Assembly: GCF_014204865.1 (NCBI RefSeq)
Contig: NZ_JACHMG010000001.1
Location: 2,356,001 to 2,420,000 of the forward strand
Direction of reading: 5' to 3'
DNA: 64,000 bases
Source: Amycolatopsis jiangsuensis
Lineage (GTDB): Bacteria; Actinomycetota; Actinomycetes; Mycobacteriales; Pseudonocardiaceae
The notes under the pieces are model-generated. The model had not been told where the DNA came from, did not search any database, and saw nothing but the letters and a program-made list of their open reading frames with translations. The position numbers and the translations under genes are program-made. Shown in pieces: positions 52,010 to 61,229 of this stretch. Numbering within the stretch: position 1 is the stretch's first letter; each line of letters begins with the position of its first letter.

Positions 52010-53545
52010 GTGGTTGTCATGGGTGGTGGCGACGAGATTAGCGCAGGTCAGGGCCAGCGTCAGCCGGTGCTGGACTCCTACGGCCGATTGTCGAAGGTGC
52101 CGGACACGGGCGAGCTAGAGAAGATCGACACCCAGTGGGCGGATAACCGAAAGGTGATCACGCGGGTTGGCGCCCGGCTGGGTGCGGAGTTGCAAGATGG
52201 GCTCTCCGCATGGAAGCGGGGTGTTCGTCGGCCGGGGTGGGAACGGCTGCTGGAGCGGGTGGAGTCGGGTGAGTCGGACGGGATTGTGGTCTGGCACACC
52301 GACCGGCTGTTCCGGCAGCCGCGCGACCTGGAGACGTTGATCGATCTGGGTGAGCGCGGGTTCAAGGTGTATTCCGCGCATGGTGAGCGGGACTTGGCCG
52401 ATCCGGACGACCGGTTCATTCTGCGGATCGAGGTCGCGCACGCGGCCCGATCCTCGGATGACACGTCCCGACGCTTGAAACGCCGGTTCGCGACCTACCG
52501 GGAACAGGGCAAGGACACCGGTGGTCAGCGCCGGTTCGGGTTCCCGGGCAAGGACACGCGATGGGAGCCCGAGCTGGGCCAGACCAACGCGGACCGGCCG
52601 GAGGTTGCCGGTGAGCAGGTCGAGCAGGAACGCGCGGCGATTCGTGACGCGGCAGTCTTGCTGCTCTCGGAGGACGGTTCCGCACAGAAGGTGGCCGATC
52701 TGTGGAACGCGCGCGGTCTGCGGTCGGTGAACGGCCTGGAATTCACCTCGGACACGGCGACTGCGATCATGAAGCGGCAGGCGCTGGGCGGGTTCGTCGT
52801 CCACAACGGTGAGATCGCGGGGCGCTTGCCGGGTGAGGCAGTGTTGGACAAGCGGACATTCGAGCGTGTGCAGGCCATGTATGCGGGCCGCAAACGTGGC
52901 CGGGTCGCGGGTAAATCGTATGTGGGGACCGGGATTCTGCGGTGCGCGGTGTGCAGGCGGAAGTTGAGCGCGCGCACCAACAGGACGGCGACCTACCGCG
53001 AGGATGGGCAGTGGCGCTTCCAGTACTTCTGCCCGAAGCAGCGGCGCGGATGCGGCACGGTGTACGTCGACGGACGCGCGGTCGATCGGGAGTTGCTGGC
53101 GTTCACCGTGGAGCGGCTGTCCGACGAGCGGCATGCGCACGAGGTCGCGGTGTTGCAGAGCCGGACCAGTGACCGGCTCGCCGAGGTGCGCGCGGAGATC
53201 GCGCAGATTGAGGTGCTGCAGCAGGGCTTGTCGGAGCGACTGGGGGCGCGTCGGATCTCTCTGGATGCGTTCGATGTCGCGAACGAACCTTTGGCGGCTG
53301 ATTTGGCGCGGTTAATTGCGGAACGGGACGAGTTGACCGAGGAGGTCCCGGCCGGGCCGACCGAGGTGGCGTCGGCGCAGACACTGGCCGACGAGTGGGA
53401 GAAGGGAGATACCTCGGAGAAGCGAGCGATGTTGACCCGCGCGTTAGGGCGGGACCGGATGACGGTCTTCCCGGCCGACCGCACTGGGAAGCGGGAGTTC
53501 GACCGATCCCGGCTCAAGCCGCAACCCCCGACTGCGGCGCCGTGA
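52010..53545 (+). CDS. Large serine recombinase (integrase)
   Basis: About 511 aa from GTG 52010, or three residues shorter from ATG 52019. N-terminal resolvase domain with the nucleophile-type SYGRLS (Ser near residue 28) and VVWHTDRLFRQPRDLETLIDL; a recombinase domain (AAVLLLSEDGSAQKVADLWNARGL...TAIMKRQALGGFVVHNGEI); a zinc ribbon (LRCAVCRRKLSA...FCPKQRRGCG); then a coiled-coil C-terminus. Such enzymes integrate and excise phages and elements at short att sites. Likely mobilises the neighbouring DNA. 438 bp without a gene follow. Confidence 0.93.
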   Translation: MVVMGGGDEISAGQGQRQPVLDSYGRLSKVPDTGELEKIDTQWADNRKVITRVGARLGAELQDGLSAWKRGVRRPGWERLLERVESGESDGIVVWHTDRLFRQPRDLETLIDLGERGFKVYSAHGERDLADPDDRFILRIEVAHAARSSDDTSRRLKRRFATYREQGKDTGGQRRFGFPGKDTRWEPELGQTNADRPEVAGEQVEQERAAIRDAAVLLLSEDGSAQKVADLWNARGLRSVNGLEFTSDTATAIMKRQALGGFVVHNGEIAGRLPGEAVLDKRTFERVQAMYAGRKRGRVAGKSYVGTGILRCAVCRRKLSARTNRTATYREDGQWRFQYFCPKQRRGCGTVYVDGRAVDRELLAFTVERLSDERHAHEVAVLQSRTSDRLAEVRAEIAQIEVLQQGLSERLGARRISLDAFDVANEPLAADLARLIAERDELTEEVPAGPTEVASAQTLADEWEKGDTSEKRAMLTRALGRDRMTVFPADRTGKREFDRSRLKPQPPTAAP

Positions 53546-53982
53546 TACGGCAGTCGATCTCCCGCAGATGTGAGCGTCGGGTTGCCTATAGAAGGGCGAT
53601 GATCGGGGTTGCCAGCGGTGTTGATCCTGAGTTGAGCCGACGTCCCCTTGACCTCATCGTTCTCGCCGGCGGAAACTTCGGCCGTCCGTTGGCTACTGCT
53701 GGCTGACCTCGTCTGGTGCCGTGTTGGACGAATGTTGCACCCAACCGCAAGTCTCACCGGTGCGTAGTGCGTTGGGTCGCGGGGAGTCCCGTTGAGCGGC
53801 CTGCGGAGGTGGCCGTAGCCGGCATGTCCGGCTCCGGCATTGGCCAAGGCGCTGCGGGTGAGCATCTGATAGTTCGCCTCACGGGCCGACGCTTGAACCC
53901 GCCATCACAGCCTGTAACGCCGATGGCCGCGTGGCCGACTGTGTGTAGACGTCGGCGATCGGTGCGGCCATTGGGAGGTCAA
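53546..53982. other. Intergenic, no gene seen
   Basis: 437 bp between recombinase and nuclease-like gene. Open frames here are short or shadows; composition shifts from GC-rich to mixed. A GGGAGG ribosome site at 53973-53978 serves the next gene. Confidence 0.5.
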
Positions 53983-55278
53983 GTGGTAAGCGTAGAACTC
54001 GCAGACATGCCTTCGACACCCGAGGGGCTCGAAGACTACGTAGCAGCACTATTTCAGGCTTCTGGCAATTACGTGGAGAAGAACCTGATACAGCGCGATC
54101 CAAGTGACGTACTTGAATTGGATGTTGTGGCGACTAAGTATGATTCAATGTTGCCTGAATCGCTAATTGCCGAGGTTAAGAGTGGTAATTGGGGATATCC
54201 AGACCTGTTCAAGGTTCTTGGTTGGATGGCCTACCTGGGGAAGCCTGAGGGTGTACTGTTTGCTGCAAAGTCCTCCAGTAAGGACATCTCTCTTGTAGCA
54301 AACAAGTTTGCGCCGTGGGGGTTAAAGGTAGTCTGCTTCGAAGGTGCAATAGAACCCCTTTCCGTTTTCAGTGACGCGGGTTTAGGGAGAACCCCAGAAA
54401 AGGATTCGGTCGACTCATGGAGATTCTCTTATGAGATCGAGAGAAAGCTTGTTGGCACACTGATTAAGGCTGCCAGGTCAACAGATAAACGGGGACCCCA
54501 GGTTGCAGTAAAGTACCATCGACTTGTCAATGGCGGTGTCTTTTTCGCTGAATCCGAGACCCATGCCGTTGCTGCGCTTTACGGTGAGTTTCAACGGCAC
54601 CCGAGGCTTACCCTCTCGACTGCCCACGAGCAGGACGGCCGAGACTTTGACGACGCGTTAAACGGTCAGCAAAGCGCACTCTACGGGCAGGCGCTGAACG
54701 ATGGTGAACATCCACTCCTACAGGCTTGTTTCTATACAGAGCACATGGCAAGGCTATCGATCCTACGGGCTGCTGTCGACATATGCTGCAGGGTCACGAG
54801 TGAACTAGATCGACGCCCATCTGATGAGGACTGGAACGCCGTCGAATTGGATGGCCTGCCTGCCACTTTTTGTTCTGGCCTGAGATGGCTTTCTCGTCAG
54901 CATACATTTTATCGATATGCACTCTTCTGGCAGAACATACTCTGGAATTGGGGCGGATTTGTGCTTACCGACCAGATCGACGATGAGCATGCATGGATGT
55001 CAGAAGAGTCCGGCGTTCCGGTCGACGAGATAGCCAGCGCAATGTTGGCATTCGACAAGTTCTTTCCATCATCAAGCAGTTGGATAACCGATTTTTCAGG
55101 ATCGAAACTGTCGGTCGTGAAACTAGTTCCGGCATATTTTCGCGGAATTGGCTGCCATCGACGAAATGTGAGATATAATTGGGATAATAGCCTGAAAAGT
55201 GTCTTACTGTCGAAGTATTCTAAGCAATGTATTTCAAAGTGGAATCACTCCGCTGTGCAATTTCTTGCAGGCATTTGA
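53983..55278 (+). CDS. PD-(D/E)XK nuclease-like protein, low GC, function unknown
   Basis: 431 aa from GTG 53983, four bases after GGGAGG; the frame extends upstream without protein-like composition. Residues 13-70 match a restriction-endonuclease-fold core: helix EGLEDYVAALFQASGNYVEKN (Glu17), strand DVLELDVVATKYD (Asp47), strand SLIAEVKSGNWG (Glu64-Val-Lys66), followed by a helix, as in Mrr-like and many defence nucleases. The remaining ~300 residues are unrecognised. GC and codon use are far lower than in neighbours, so it is recently acquired. Cargo between a recombinase and an insertion sequence; a defence role is possible but unproven. Confidence 0.7.
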   Translation: MVSVELADMPSTPEGLEDYVAALFQASGNYVEKNLIQRDPSDVLELDVVATKYDSMLPESLIAEVKSGNWGYPDLFKVLGWMAYLGKPEGVLFAAKSSSKDISLVANKFAPWGLKVVCFEGAIEPLSVFSDAGLGRTPEKDSVDSWRFSYEIERKLVGTLIKAARSTDKRGPQVAVKYHRLVNGGVFFAESETHAVAALYGEFQRHPRLTLSTAHEQDGRDFDDALNGQQSALYGQALNDGEHPLLQACFYTEHMARLSILRAAVDICCRVTSELDRRPSDEDWNAVELDGLPATFCSGLRWLSRQHTFYRYALFWQNILWNWGGFVLTDQIDDEHAWMSEESGVPVDEIASAMLAFDKFFPSSSSWITDFSGSKLSVVKLVPAYFRGIGCHRRNVRYNWDNSLKSVLLSKYSKQCISKWNHSAVQFLAGI

Positions 55279-55488
55279 TGATCGATAGCTTGTGTGCATA
55301 GAAATAACCGAGTATCGCTCACCTACTTGTGGGTATCTAGCTGCAAGTGGGTGCCCACTGCGCCATCTCGTTGACCCGGCGCAGCCGGAACACGTCGGGT
55401 CAAAGAATGCACCTTTCCTACGGTCCGCAGCATGCCAGCCTAACTGCCCCCCTTAACGCGGCGTAATAGCCCTCCGTGAAGGCCCCGG

Positions 55489-55492
55489 CTAG
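55489..55492. repeat. Target-site duplication CTAG, left copy
   Basis: ctag immediately outside the left terminal inverted repeat; matched by ctag at 56926-56929. IS701-family elements typically duplicate a 4-bp YTAR target. Confidence 0.8.
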
Positions 55493-56925
55493 TACTCCAG
55501 CCGTAGATCGTGATGTTCATGGTTCTCGGGTGGCTTGTCGCTGGTAGTGGGCCTGCCGTGCTCGGTATTGGTGTTGTCTGCGCCAGATCGAGCAGCGTAG
55601 TCGGTGCGCGATGTCGGTGATCGGTGTGATGGCGAGTGTGGCGAATAGGTGCTGGACTTCGTTGCAGGTCAAGGAAATCCAGTCGGTCGAGGTCGCTTGC
55701 CGGGTGCGCTCGGTGGCGGCAACGATGGTGAGGAAGGCGTGGGCGAGCATCGCCAGGATGGTCCAGCGGTGCCAGGAGGTCCAGCGGCGGACTTGGTGCT
55801 GGTCAAGTCCGGTGAGTCCTTTGCTGGTTTGGAAGGATTCCTCGACGCGCCATCGGGTTCCGGCCACCCGCACCAGAACGGGCAGCGCGGTGGCAGTGGC
55901 TGCGAAGCAGCGGTAGAACGCGAGTTCTTTCGTGCGGCGGTTGCGCCGGATCAGCAGCCACCGGTGTCCCGCCGGTGTGGTGTCAGGGTCGATGTCGATC
56001 AGGGCCCAGTCGTAGTAGCGGTGTCCTTTCGCGCCCGCACCGGCGGAGAAGCGTTGCCACACGTGTTTCGGCAGCCGTCCCGCGAGGTCGTCGGGGCGGA
56101 AGGTGCCGACTCCGGTCGCGACGCGGCGGTCGCGTCCGATGGCCAGCACGTAGCCGGCACCACGGTGTTCCAGTTCCGTGCGCAGGTGCGGGTCGGCGCC
56201 ATACACTTCGTCGCCGGTCACCCAGGACGCCGTGATTCCGGCGTCGAGGGTGCGGGCGATCATCTCGGTGGCCAGCGCCGGTTTGGTCGCGAACGCGATG
56301 TTCTCGTCGATTCCGGCCGCGTGGCAGCGTTCGGGGTCGCTGGTCCAGGACTTCGGCAGATACAGGGCCCGGTCCACGAAGGCGTGTCCCGCGGTGGTGG
56401 CGTAGGTCAGATAGACCGCGACCTGGGAGTTCTCGATCCGCCCAGCAGTGCCCGTGTACTGGCGCTGCGTCCCGACCGTGTGGCTGCCTTTCTTCACATC
56501 CCCGGTCTCGTCCACGATCAGGACCGCGTCAGTCTCACCGAGGTGCTCGACCACGTAGTCACGCAGGTCGTCGCGTACCGCGTCGGCGTCCCACACCGCC
56601 CGCGCCAGCACATGCTGCAACCTGTCCGGGCTCGGGTCCCCGACATACTCGGCGATGGTCCAGCAATTCTTCCGCGGCAACTCAGACATCAACCCCAGCA
56701 ACAACTTCTCCGCCCCACGACGCGGTTCGACCCGCCCGAACCGGCCCGCGATCCGCCCCATGAGCTCATCGAACATCGCCCGCCACCGGACAGGGTCTAT
56801 GCTCACACCTGCGGCCGTCAGGCGATCTTGGGAAGTCCACACAACCAACCATGATCAACTGTCGGCCGCACCCATCTCCAGGCACCCCCCCCACCAGCCC
56901 CGATCACGAAGTCCGGCTGGAGTAC
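55493..56925. mobile_element. IS701-family insertion sequence, complete (1433 bp)
   Basis: Terminal inverted repeats tactccagccg...atcgtgat (left, from 55493) and its inverse ...atcacgaagtccggctggagta (right, to 56925), flanked by CTAG duplications. A single intact transposase gene runs right to left. The intact ends suggest recent, possibly active, insertion. Confidence 0.9.
55517..56848 (-). CDS. IS701-family transposase
   Basis: Up to 443 aa; the TTG at 56848 is the longest start and a GTG at 56806 (VSIDPVRWRAMF) is equally plausible. DDE-type: VLIVDETGDVKKGSHTVGTQRQYTG (first Asp), WVTGDEVYGADPHLRTELE (second Asp) and WRVEESFQTSKGLTGLDQHQVRRW (Glu). These blocks are typical of IS701 in actinobacteria. 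No frameshift seen. Confidence 0.93.
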   Translation of the reverse strand: MVVWTSQDRLTAAGVSIDPVRWRAMFDELMGRIAGRFGRVEPRRGAEKLLLGLMSELPRKNCWTIAEYVGDPSPDRLQHVLARAVWDADAVRDDLRDYVVEHLGETDAVLIVDETGDVKKGSHTVGTQRQYTGTAGRIENSQVAVYLTYATTAGHAFVDRALYLPKSWTSDPERCHAAGIDENIAFATKPALATEMIARTLDAGITASWVTGDEVYGADPHLRTELEHRGAGYVLAIGRDRRVATGVGTFRPDDLAGRLPKHVWQRFSAGAGAKGHRYYDWALIDIDPDTTPAGHRWLLIRRNRRTKELAFYRCFAATATALPVLVRVAGTRWRVEESFQTSKGLTGLDQHQVRRWTSWHRWTILAMLAHAFLTIVAATERTRQATSTDWISLTCNEVQHLFATLAITPITDIAHRLRCSIWRRQHQYRARQAHYQRQATREP

Positions 56926-56929
56926 TAGG
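56926..56929. repeat. Target-site duplication CTAG, right copy
   Basis: ctag immediately after the right inverted repeat, partner of 55489-55492. Confidence 0.8.
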
Positions 56930-57066
56930 CGTGAAGGTCAGCCGGTGAAGGTGCGTACGTGCTCTCATGGTTCATCGGTGATGCCTTAAGAGGTCGGGTT
57001 GCCGATCCGGGAATCGGGGGAGTGTGCTGGGTGGTCATCGCTGCCTAGCCAAAGGTCGGTGCAGTG

Positions 57067-57249
57067 TCAGTCACTGTGTCGTGCCTCGATGCGGCGCAGG
57101 ATCGCGGCGACGTCGGCAAGTTGTTCGTGGGTCATCGGTTCCATCGCTGCCACGATGGGGCGCCAGTAGGCGCGGGATTCCTCGCTGATCTGTGATGCCG
57201 CATCGCGCGGCGTGCGCTCGTCGTCGGTGGCCGGTGGCCTAGCTGCCAT
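57067..57249 (-). CDS. Small hypothetical protein of the integrated element
   Basis: 60 aa, charged and helical (ISEESRAYWRPIVAAMEPMTHEQLADVAAILRRIEARHSD). The ATG overlaps the end of the translocase gene by 11 bases with GGGGA upstream, so translation is coupled. No family recognised; possibly an accessory transfer protein. Confidence 0.6.
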   Translation of the reverse strand: MAARPPATDDERTPRDAASQISEESRAYWRPIVAAMEPMTHEQLADVAAILRRIEARHSD

Positions 57250-59620
57250 CGGCGTCCCCAGGGAGGGAGTCAGGCCCAGTGGTCTCTCCGCCCTGTTGTC
57301 GGGGGTTTTCAGAGATGTCCCGTTGCTGGGTCCCTGCGGTCCCTGAGTCGTGTTTCCGCTGGTCAGTCCAGGGACTTTGAGTCAGGGACCGGTCAGGGAT
57401 AAGTCCCTGACTCCCTGCCGAGTCCCTGTCTTCCTCCCTGCTCTCGTCGGCACCGGCGCGCTGACGGTCGGCAAGCGCGGCGGCGAGGTCGTCGGCGCGG
57501 ATGACCTTGTTCCCGTCCGACTTGGCCGGGGCGAGGCCGTGCGCCGCGAGTGCGGCGGTCAGGTCTCGCAGGGTCCACCCGTCGTACTCCTCCGGGTTCC
57601 GGGCGATCAGCCGGGCGAGTACAACCTGCGTGCGTACCCGCTTCTCTCCCGCGCAAACGGCCGCGATGTCGGCGAGATGATCCACCGCGACGGGCGCGGC
57701 TGTTTCAATCTGTGGTCGGGCACCGGCCTCGATCTCCCGGCCCGCCTCTTCGATCAGTTCCATGGCGCGGGCGATGACCGGGGTCACGTCGTCGGCGCCG
57801 TCCTCGAACGGTACGTAGAAGGTTCGCACCAGTTCGAACGTCTCATCGGTGATGCCGACGGCTACGCAGGTTCCTCGATCGGTGTTGATGCGTAGCTCGG
57901 TGGCGCGGATGCCGGCCGAATACTTGCCCGACCCCAACAGCCCGTCGTTCGCGACCTGGTCGGCCACGGAGAACGCGACACCACAGGAGACGTTGCGGGT
58001 GATCTCGCGAGGAATGCTGTCCTTCGTAGGTGACTGCGTCGCGAGCAACAACACGATGCCGTACTTGCGTCCGCGCTTGATCAGCCGCACCGCCAGCTCT
58101 GCGGCCTTCTTGCCGTACTTCGGGTGCTGGAACAGTTCGTGACACTCGTCGATCCCGCACACCAGCGGGTGCAGCCCAAGTCCACGCTTGTCGGCCAGCT
58201 TGCGCGACACCTTCGGCGGACGCCCCGGCTGTTCGCCCAGTACCCGGCCGCGTCGCTCCATCTCGGACAGCAGATCCGCGAGTGCCTGCGTGGCGGCTTC
58301 GGCCACGCTGTCGTCCATGCCCATCCGGTAGCGGGTCAGGCGTGGTGCGAACGGGTCGAAGTCCGGCGACTCGCCCATGACGAACGCCCACAGTTCGGCG
58401 GTGGGATCGAGCGCGGCGCCGAGCAGTAGCGTCCGCAACGCGGCCGACTTGCCTTGGCCGGGCCTGCCGCCGATCAGCCAGTTCACCCCGACCAGCGGGG
58501 CGTTGATGACCTGGCCGCGTTGCGACAGTCCGAACGGGACACCCTCGAATACGTCTACCTGTCCTTCGTGGACCAGGGGCCAGGCACCGGCCCCACCTTG
58601 CAAGACACCCTTGTCGGCAACCCACAAATCAAGAAGGCCGTCTTCATCTCCCTTGGTGGGCCAGGTTTCCAGCGACGCGCGTCCGAGGTTCGCGGCCAAT
58701 TTCGACCGGCGGGCCGCGACCATGTCAGCGGTGACGCCGAGTGGCAACCTGATTTGCGCGAACGTGCCATCTCCGTCCTTGCGCGCCACAACGGTGTAGG
58801 CCAGCTCACCTCCGTCCTTATAGAACCGATCCAACGGAGAAATTCCCAGGTGTGCCAACGCTTTCGAGATCATCCGCTCATCGATCCACGAGTCGGCATC
58901 CGCACGGTCCGGGCGTACCAGCCAACCGGCACCGGGCGCGCGGTCGCGGCCTTCGAATGCCGCTGCCACCGCCCACGCGATCGGCGCCAGCACCAGCACG
59001 ACCGGGATTACCACCGTGAGCGCCGACCAGACTGCCGTCAGGTCCGCGTACATCTGGGCCAGCCACGGCCACATGTCCGCGCGGTCCATCACTGAATCGA
59101 CCAGCCACAGCAGCGCCACGACCGGCGCCGCCACTCGCAGTGTGATCACGCACCGGCGGAGGGCAATACCTACTTTGGCCCACCTCGCCGTGGCGTCCGA
59201 CCGGATCAACTCCTGCGCGGTCCTCCGTGCTTCGGAATCCCCGGCCAGCCGCGCGCGTCGCGCGTCCGCCCGCAGGTCGGCATAGGTGGCCCAGTTCCAG
59301 AACTTGACCAGCCACCGCCCGTTGCCCCGCAGTACGAACCAGATCAGCCGCACGACGTCCAGCGGAGCCTTACGCGCCCGGTACGCAGCCACCGAGCGTG
59401 CGCGCAGCAGCGGTCCGGAGCGCCAGAGCCGACCGGAGGCCCCGCACCACGTTCGCCACCATTTCGTCCGACGGCCGGATGCCGCGCGGGTTCGTGGTTG
59501 AGGCAAGGTGTCGTCGATCAGTTCGCCGTCCAGCACTGGACCGACGTGTTCTACGTCCTGTGTGCCGGTTGGGCTCAACGCCGCGTGGTTCTCCTCGTGC
59601 CGTTCGGGTTCAGCGCTCAT
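57239..59620 (-). CDS. FtsK/SpoIIIE-type DNA translocase (TraB/TraSA-like)
   Basis: 793 aa from ATG 59620 with GAAGGGGG upstream. Two membrane helices (about residues 158-176 and 200-222), then an FtsK-type motor with Walker A GGRPGQGKS (384-392) and Walker B LVCGIDECHEL (about 487-497), plus LLLATQSPTKDSIPREI. A C-terminal low-complexity tail follows a winged-helix-like segment (RTQVVLARLIARNPEEYDGWTLRDLTAAL). In actinomycete conjugative elements one such protein moves double-stranded DNA between hyphae. Transfer gene of this element. Confidence 0.9.
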   Translation of the reverse strand: MSAEPERHEENHAALSPTGTQDVEHVGPVLDGELIDDTLPQPRTRAASGRRTKWWRTWCGASGRLWRSGPLLRARSVAAYRARKAPLDVVRLIWFVLRGNGRWLVKFWNWATYADLRADARRARLAGDSEARRTAQELIRSDATARWAKVGIALRRCVITLRVAAPVVALLWLVDSVMDRADMWPWLAQMYADLTAVWSALTVVIPVVLVLAPIAWAVAAAFEGRDRAPGAGWLVRPDRADADSWIDERMISKALAHLGISPLDRFYKDGGELAYTVVARKDGDGTFAQIRLPLGVTADMVAARRSKLAANLGRASLETWPTKGDEDGLLDLWVADKGVLQGGAGAWPLVHEGQVDVFEGVPFGLSQRGQVINAPLVGVNWLIGGRPGQGKSAALRTLLLGAALDPTAELWAFVMGESPDFDPFAPRLTRYRMGMDDSVAEAATQALADLLSEMERRGRVLGEQPGRPPKVSRKLADKRGLGLHPLVCGIDECHELFQHPKYGKKAAELAVRLIKRGRKYGIVLLLATQSPTKDSIPREITRNVSCGVAFSVADQVANDGLLGSGKYSAGIRATELRINTDRGTCVAVGITDETFELVRTFYVPFEDGADDVTPVIARAMELIEEAGREIEAGARPQIETAAPVAVDHLADIAAVCAGEKRVRTQVVLARLIARNPEEYDGWTLRDLTAALAAHGLAPAKSDGNKVIRADDLAAALADRQRAGADESREEDRDSAGSQGLIPDRSLTQSPWTDQRKHDSGTAGTQQRDISENPRQQGGETTGPDSLPGDADGS

Positions 59621-60380
59621 CGCGGTCCCCCTTCCCGACCTCGGCGGCCAGCGTGGCGGCAAGCCGGGAGGACAAGCCGCGCGAACAGCCGGAGACCTCC
59701 CGTACCCACGCGGGGGTGACGACAACTCCCGGCGCCCACGCTTGGCGAGCGACGGCGAGGTAGTCACCGAACAACTTCCGCCGTACCGGACGCTCCGGGT
59801 CCGGCACGCGCGGTTCATGAACTACTGCTCCGTTCATGGCATGCGCGAACGCGACCTGGACGGCTTCGGTGAGCTTGTCCCGCAGATCCGTCACCGCCTC
59901 GGCCGCGACGAACACGACCAGCGGCGGAACCGAATGCAGCACCACTCCGGCCGGCGAGCCCGCAGCCCACGATGACCAGGTGTTCATCACGTACGTGGCC
60001 GCAAGCGTGAACCACTTCGCCGCTCGCACCCACCGGCCGGTCCGTACCTGGTATCGCGCGGTCACCTGCTCTGCACGCAGGATCGCCAACAGCACTAGGC
60101 ACACCGTCGGGTCCAGCAGCCACGCGGTTGACCAAGGCAGCGACCACACCGACGCGCCAGCGGCGGCGAATCCCTGGACATTGGCGGTCGTGAATGCCAG
60201 CCCGAGCAGAATCCCTGCCCAGCACAGCTGGTCTACCTGGGTACGCACCTGCTCTACCCGCAACGCCACTACGTCCGGGTCGGTCTGCCAGCGTCGCACC
60301 TCTGCCGCTGCTGCAGAATCCTCGGCCAGCCGCAATGCCTTGCGGTGCACCACCGGCACGTTCCGATCAGTCCTGATCAT
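59610..60380 (-). CDS. Membrane protein of the integrated element (Spd/DUF2637-like)
   Basis: 256 aa with a charged N-terminus and about four membrane segments (LCWAGILLGLAFTTANV, STAWLLDPTVCLVLLAIL, WFTLAATYVMNTWSSWAAG, VVLHSVPPLVVFVAAEAV). A C-terminal winged-helix-like part (ARQAWAPGVVVTPAWVREVSGCSRGLSSRLAATL) follows. Resembles DUF2637-type proteins next to tra genes and thought to aid spread of elements through mycelium; family match moderately certain. Overlaps the translocase start. Confidence 0.7.
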   Translation of the reverse strand: MIRTDRNVPVVHRKALRLAEDSAAAAEVRRWQTDPDVVALRVEQVRTQVDQLCWAGILLGLAFTTANVQGFAAAGASVWSLPWSTAWLLDPTVCLVLLAILRAEQVTARYQVRTGRWVRAAKWFTLAATYVMNTWSSWAAGSPAGVVLHSVPPLVVFVAAEAVTDLRDKLTEAVQVAFAHAMNGAVVHEPRVPDPERPVRRKLFGDYLAVARQAWAPGVVVTPAWVREVSGCSRGLSSRLAATLAAEVGKGDRDER

Positions 60381-60709
60381 CGGCGCTCACCACCCCGGCG
60401 CCTCGTGGTGTCCAGCGACGTCACCGTCAAGGCACGAGTCAGGACATGAGCGGCGACCAGATCGGGAAGCCCGAGTACGACAACGAGCAGTGTCGGGTTG
60501 CCGGGATGGGTGATCACCAGCCACTGAACACCCATGAACGCGGCGCCTGTGAACAGCACCCGCCCGGCCAGCGACACCACCCGCGCACCGGCCCGAACCC
60601 GTTCTTCCGCCCGACGTGCCTTCCGCGCGCCCAGCCGCCACACCGCGAACAGTGCGACCAGCACCAAGGCCCCGGTGAGGATCTGCGCCGACGTGAGGTT
60701 GAGCGTCAT
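60377..60709 (-). CDS. Small membrane protein of the integrated element
   Basis: 110 aa; three hydrophobic segments (ILTGALVLVALFAVWRLG, VVSLAGRVLFTGAAFMGVQWLVI, LLVVVLGLPDLVAAHVL) and a basic loop. No family recognised. Overlaps both neighbours by four bases, so part of a coupled transfer/spread operon. Confidence 0.65.
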   Translation of the reverse strand: MTLNLTSAQILTGALVLVALFAVWRLGARKARRAEERVRAGARVVSLAGRVLFTGAAFMGVQWLVITHPGNPTLLVVVLGLPDLVAAHVLTRALTVTSLDTTRRRGGERR

Positions 60710-61038
60710 CGCGCCTCACCTCCCCGGCGGCGTGCCCACACGGGGTGCAACGCCCGCCGGTCGGTGTCCGGCAACGCGCCCCAAACCCCGAGTGTGTCCG
60801 GCCCGGCAGTGCGGAGTTCCAGTTCAAGACACTCGTCGATCACCGGGCATCCGGAGCAGAGGCGGGAGGCCAGCTCGCGGTCCGGCTGGTCGTCCCCGGT
60901 CAGCTCGGGAATGTCAGTGCGATCGAAAGCCCAGAAGCACAAACCATCCCTGATCACCACGTCCGTGAGCACGCCGGTTGACGCGCTTGCGTATCGATCG
61001 AGCCGGGCAGCCATCTCCGTATAGCGGTGTTCAGTCAT
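60706..61038 (-). CDS. WhiB-like iron-sulfur transcription regulator
   Basis: 110 aa. Four-cysteine pattern: DGLCFWAFD, then LCSGCPVIDECLELE (CxxCx5C), followed by the glycine-rich turn GVWGAL and a basic C-terminus. WhiB-like proteins bind an Fe-S cluster and sigma factor. Element-borne copies are common in actinomycete plasmids and ICEs. ATG 61038 overlaps the next gene upstream. Confidence 0.92.
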   Translation of the reverse strand: MTEHRYTEMAARLDRYASASTGVLTDVVIRDGLCFWAFDRTDIPELTGDDQPDRELASRLCSGCPVIDECLELELRTAGPDTLGVWGALPDTDRRALHPVWARRRGGEAR

Positions 61039-61229
61039 CGCGCACCCCCGTTGAGCGCACGTCGCAGTTCAGCGGCGGGGATGACGAGCCGGGACCGGCG
61101 TCGCACGGCGCGGAGTGCCCCGACCCGGACAGCGCGATGAACTTCGTTGAGGTCGACGCCGAGAATCCACCCGGCGTCAGCCAGCGAGTAGAACGCCGGA
61201 CCACCGGCGTCAAGAATTTTCTTCTGCAT
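61035..61229 (-). CDS. Excisionase-like / MerR-type helix-turn-helix protein
   Basis: 64 aa from ATG 61229. YSLADAGWILGVDLNEVHRAVRVGALRAVRRRSRLVIPAAELRRAL fits the excisionase-family winged helix. May direct excision with the recombinase or regulate transfer genes. AAAGGGA upstream. First gene of the leftward operon; divergent from the HTH gene at 61399 across an AT-rich gap. Confidence 0.75.
   Translation of the reverse strand: MQKKILDAGGPAFYSLADAGWILGVDLNEVHRAVRVGALRAVRRRSRLVIPAAELRRALNGGAR

Noticed and set aside
53395..53706. 103-aa frame between the recombinase and the nuclease-like gene
   Set aside because: Overlaps the recombinase 3' end out of frame; no ribosome site and no protein-like pattern.
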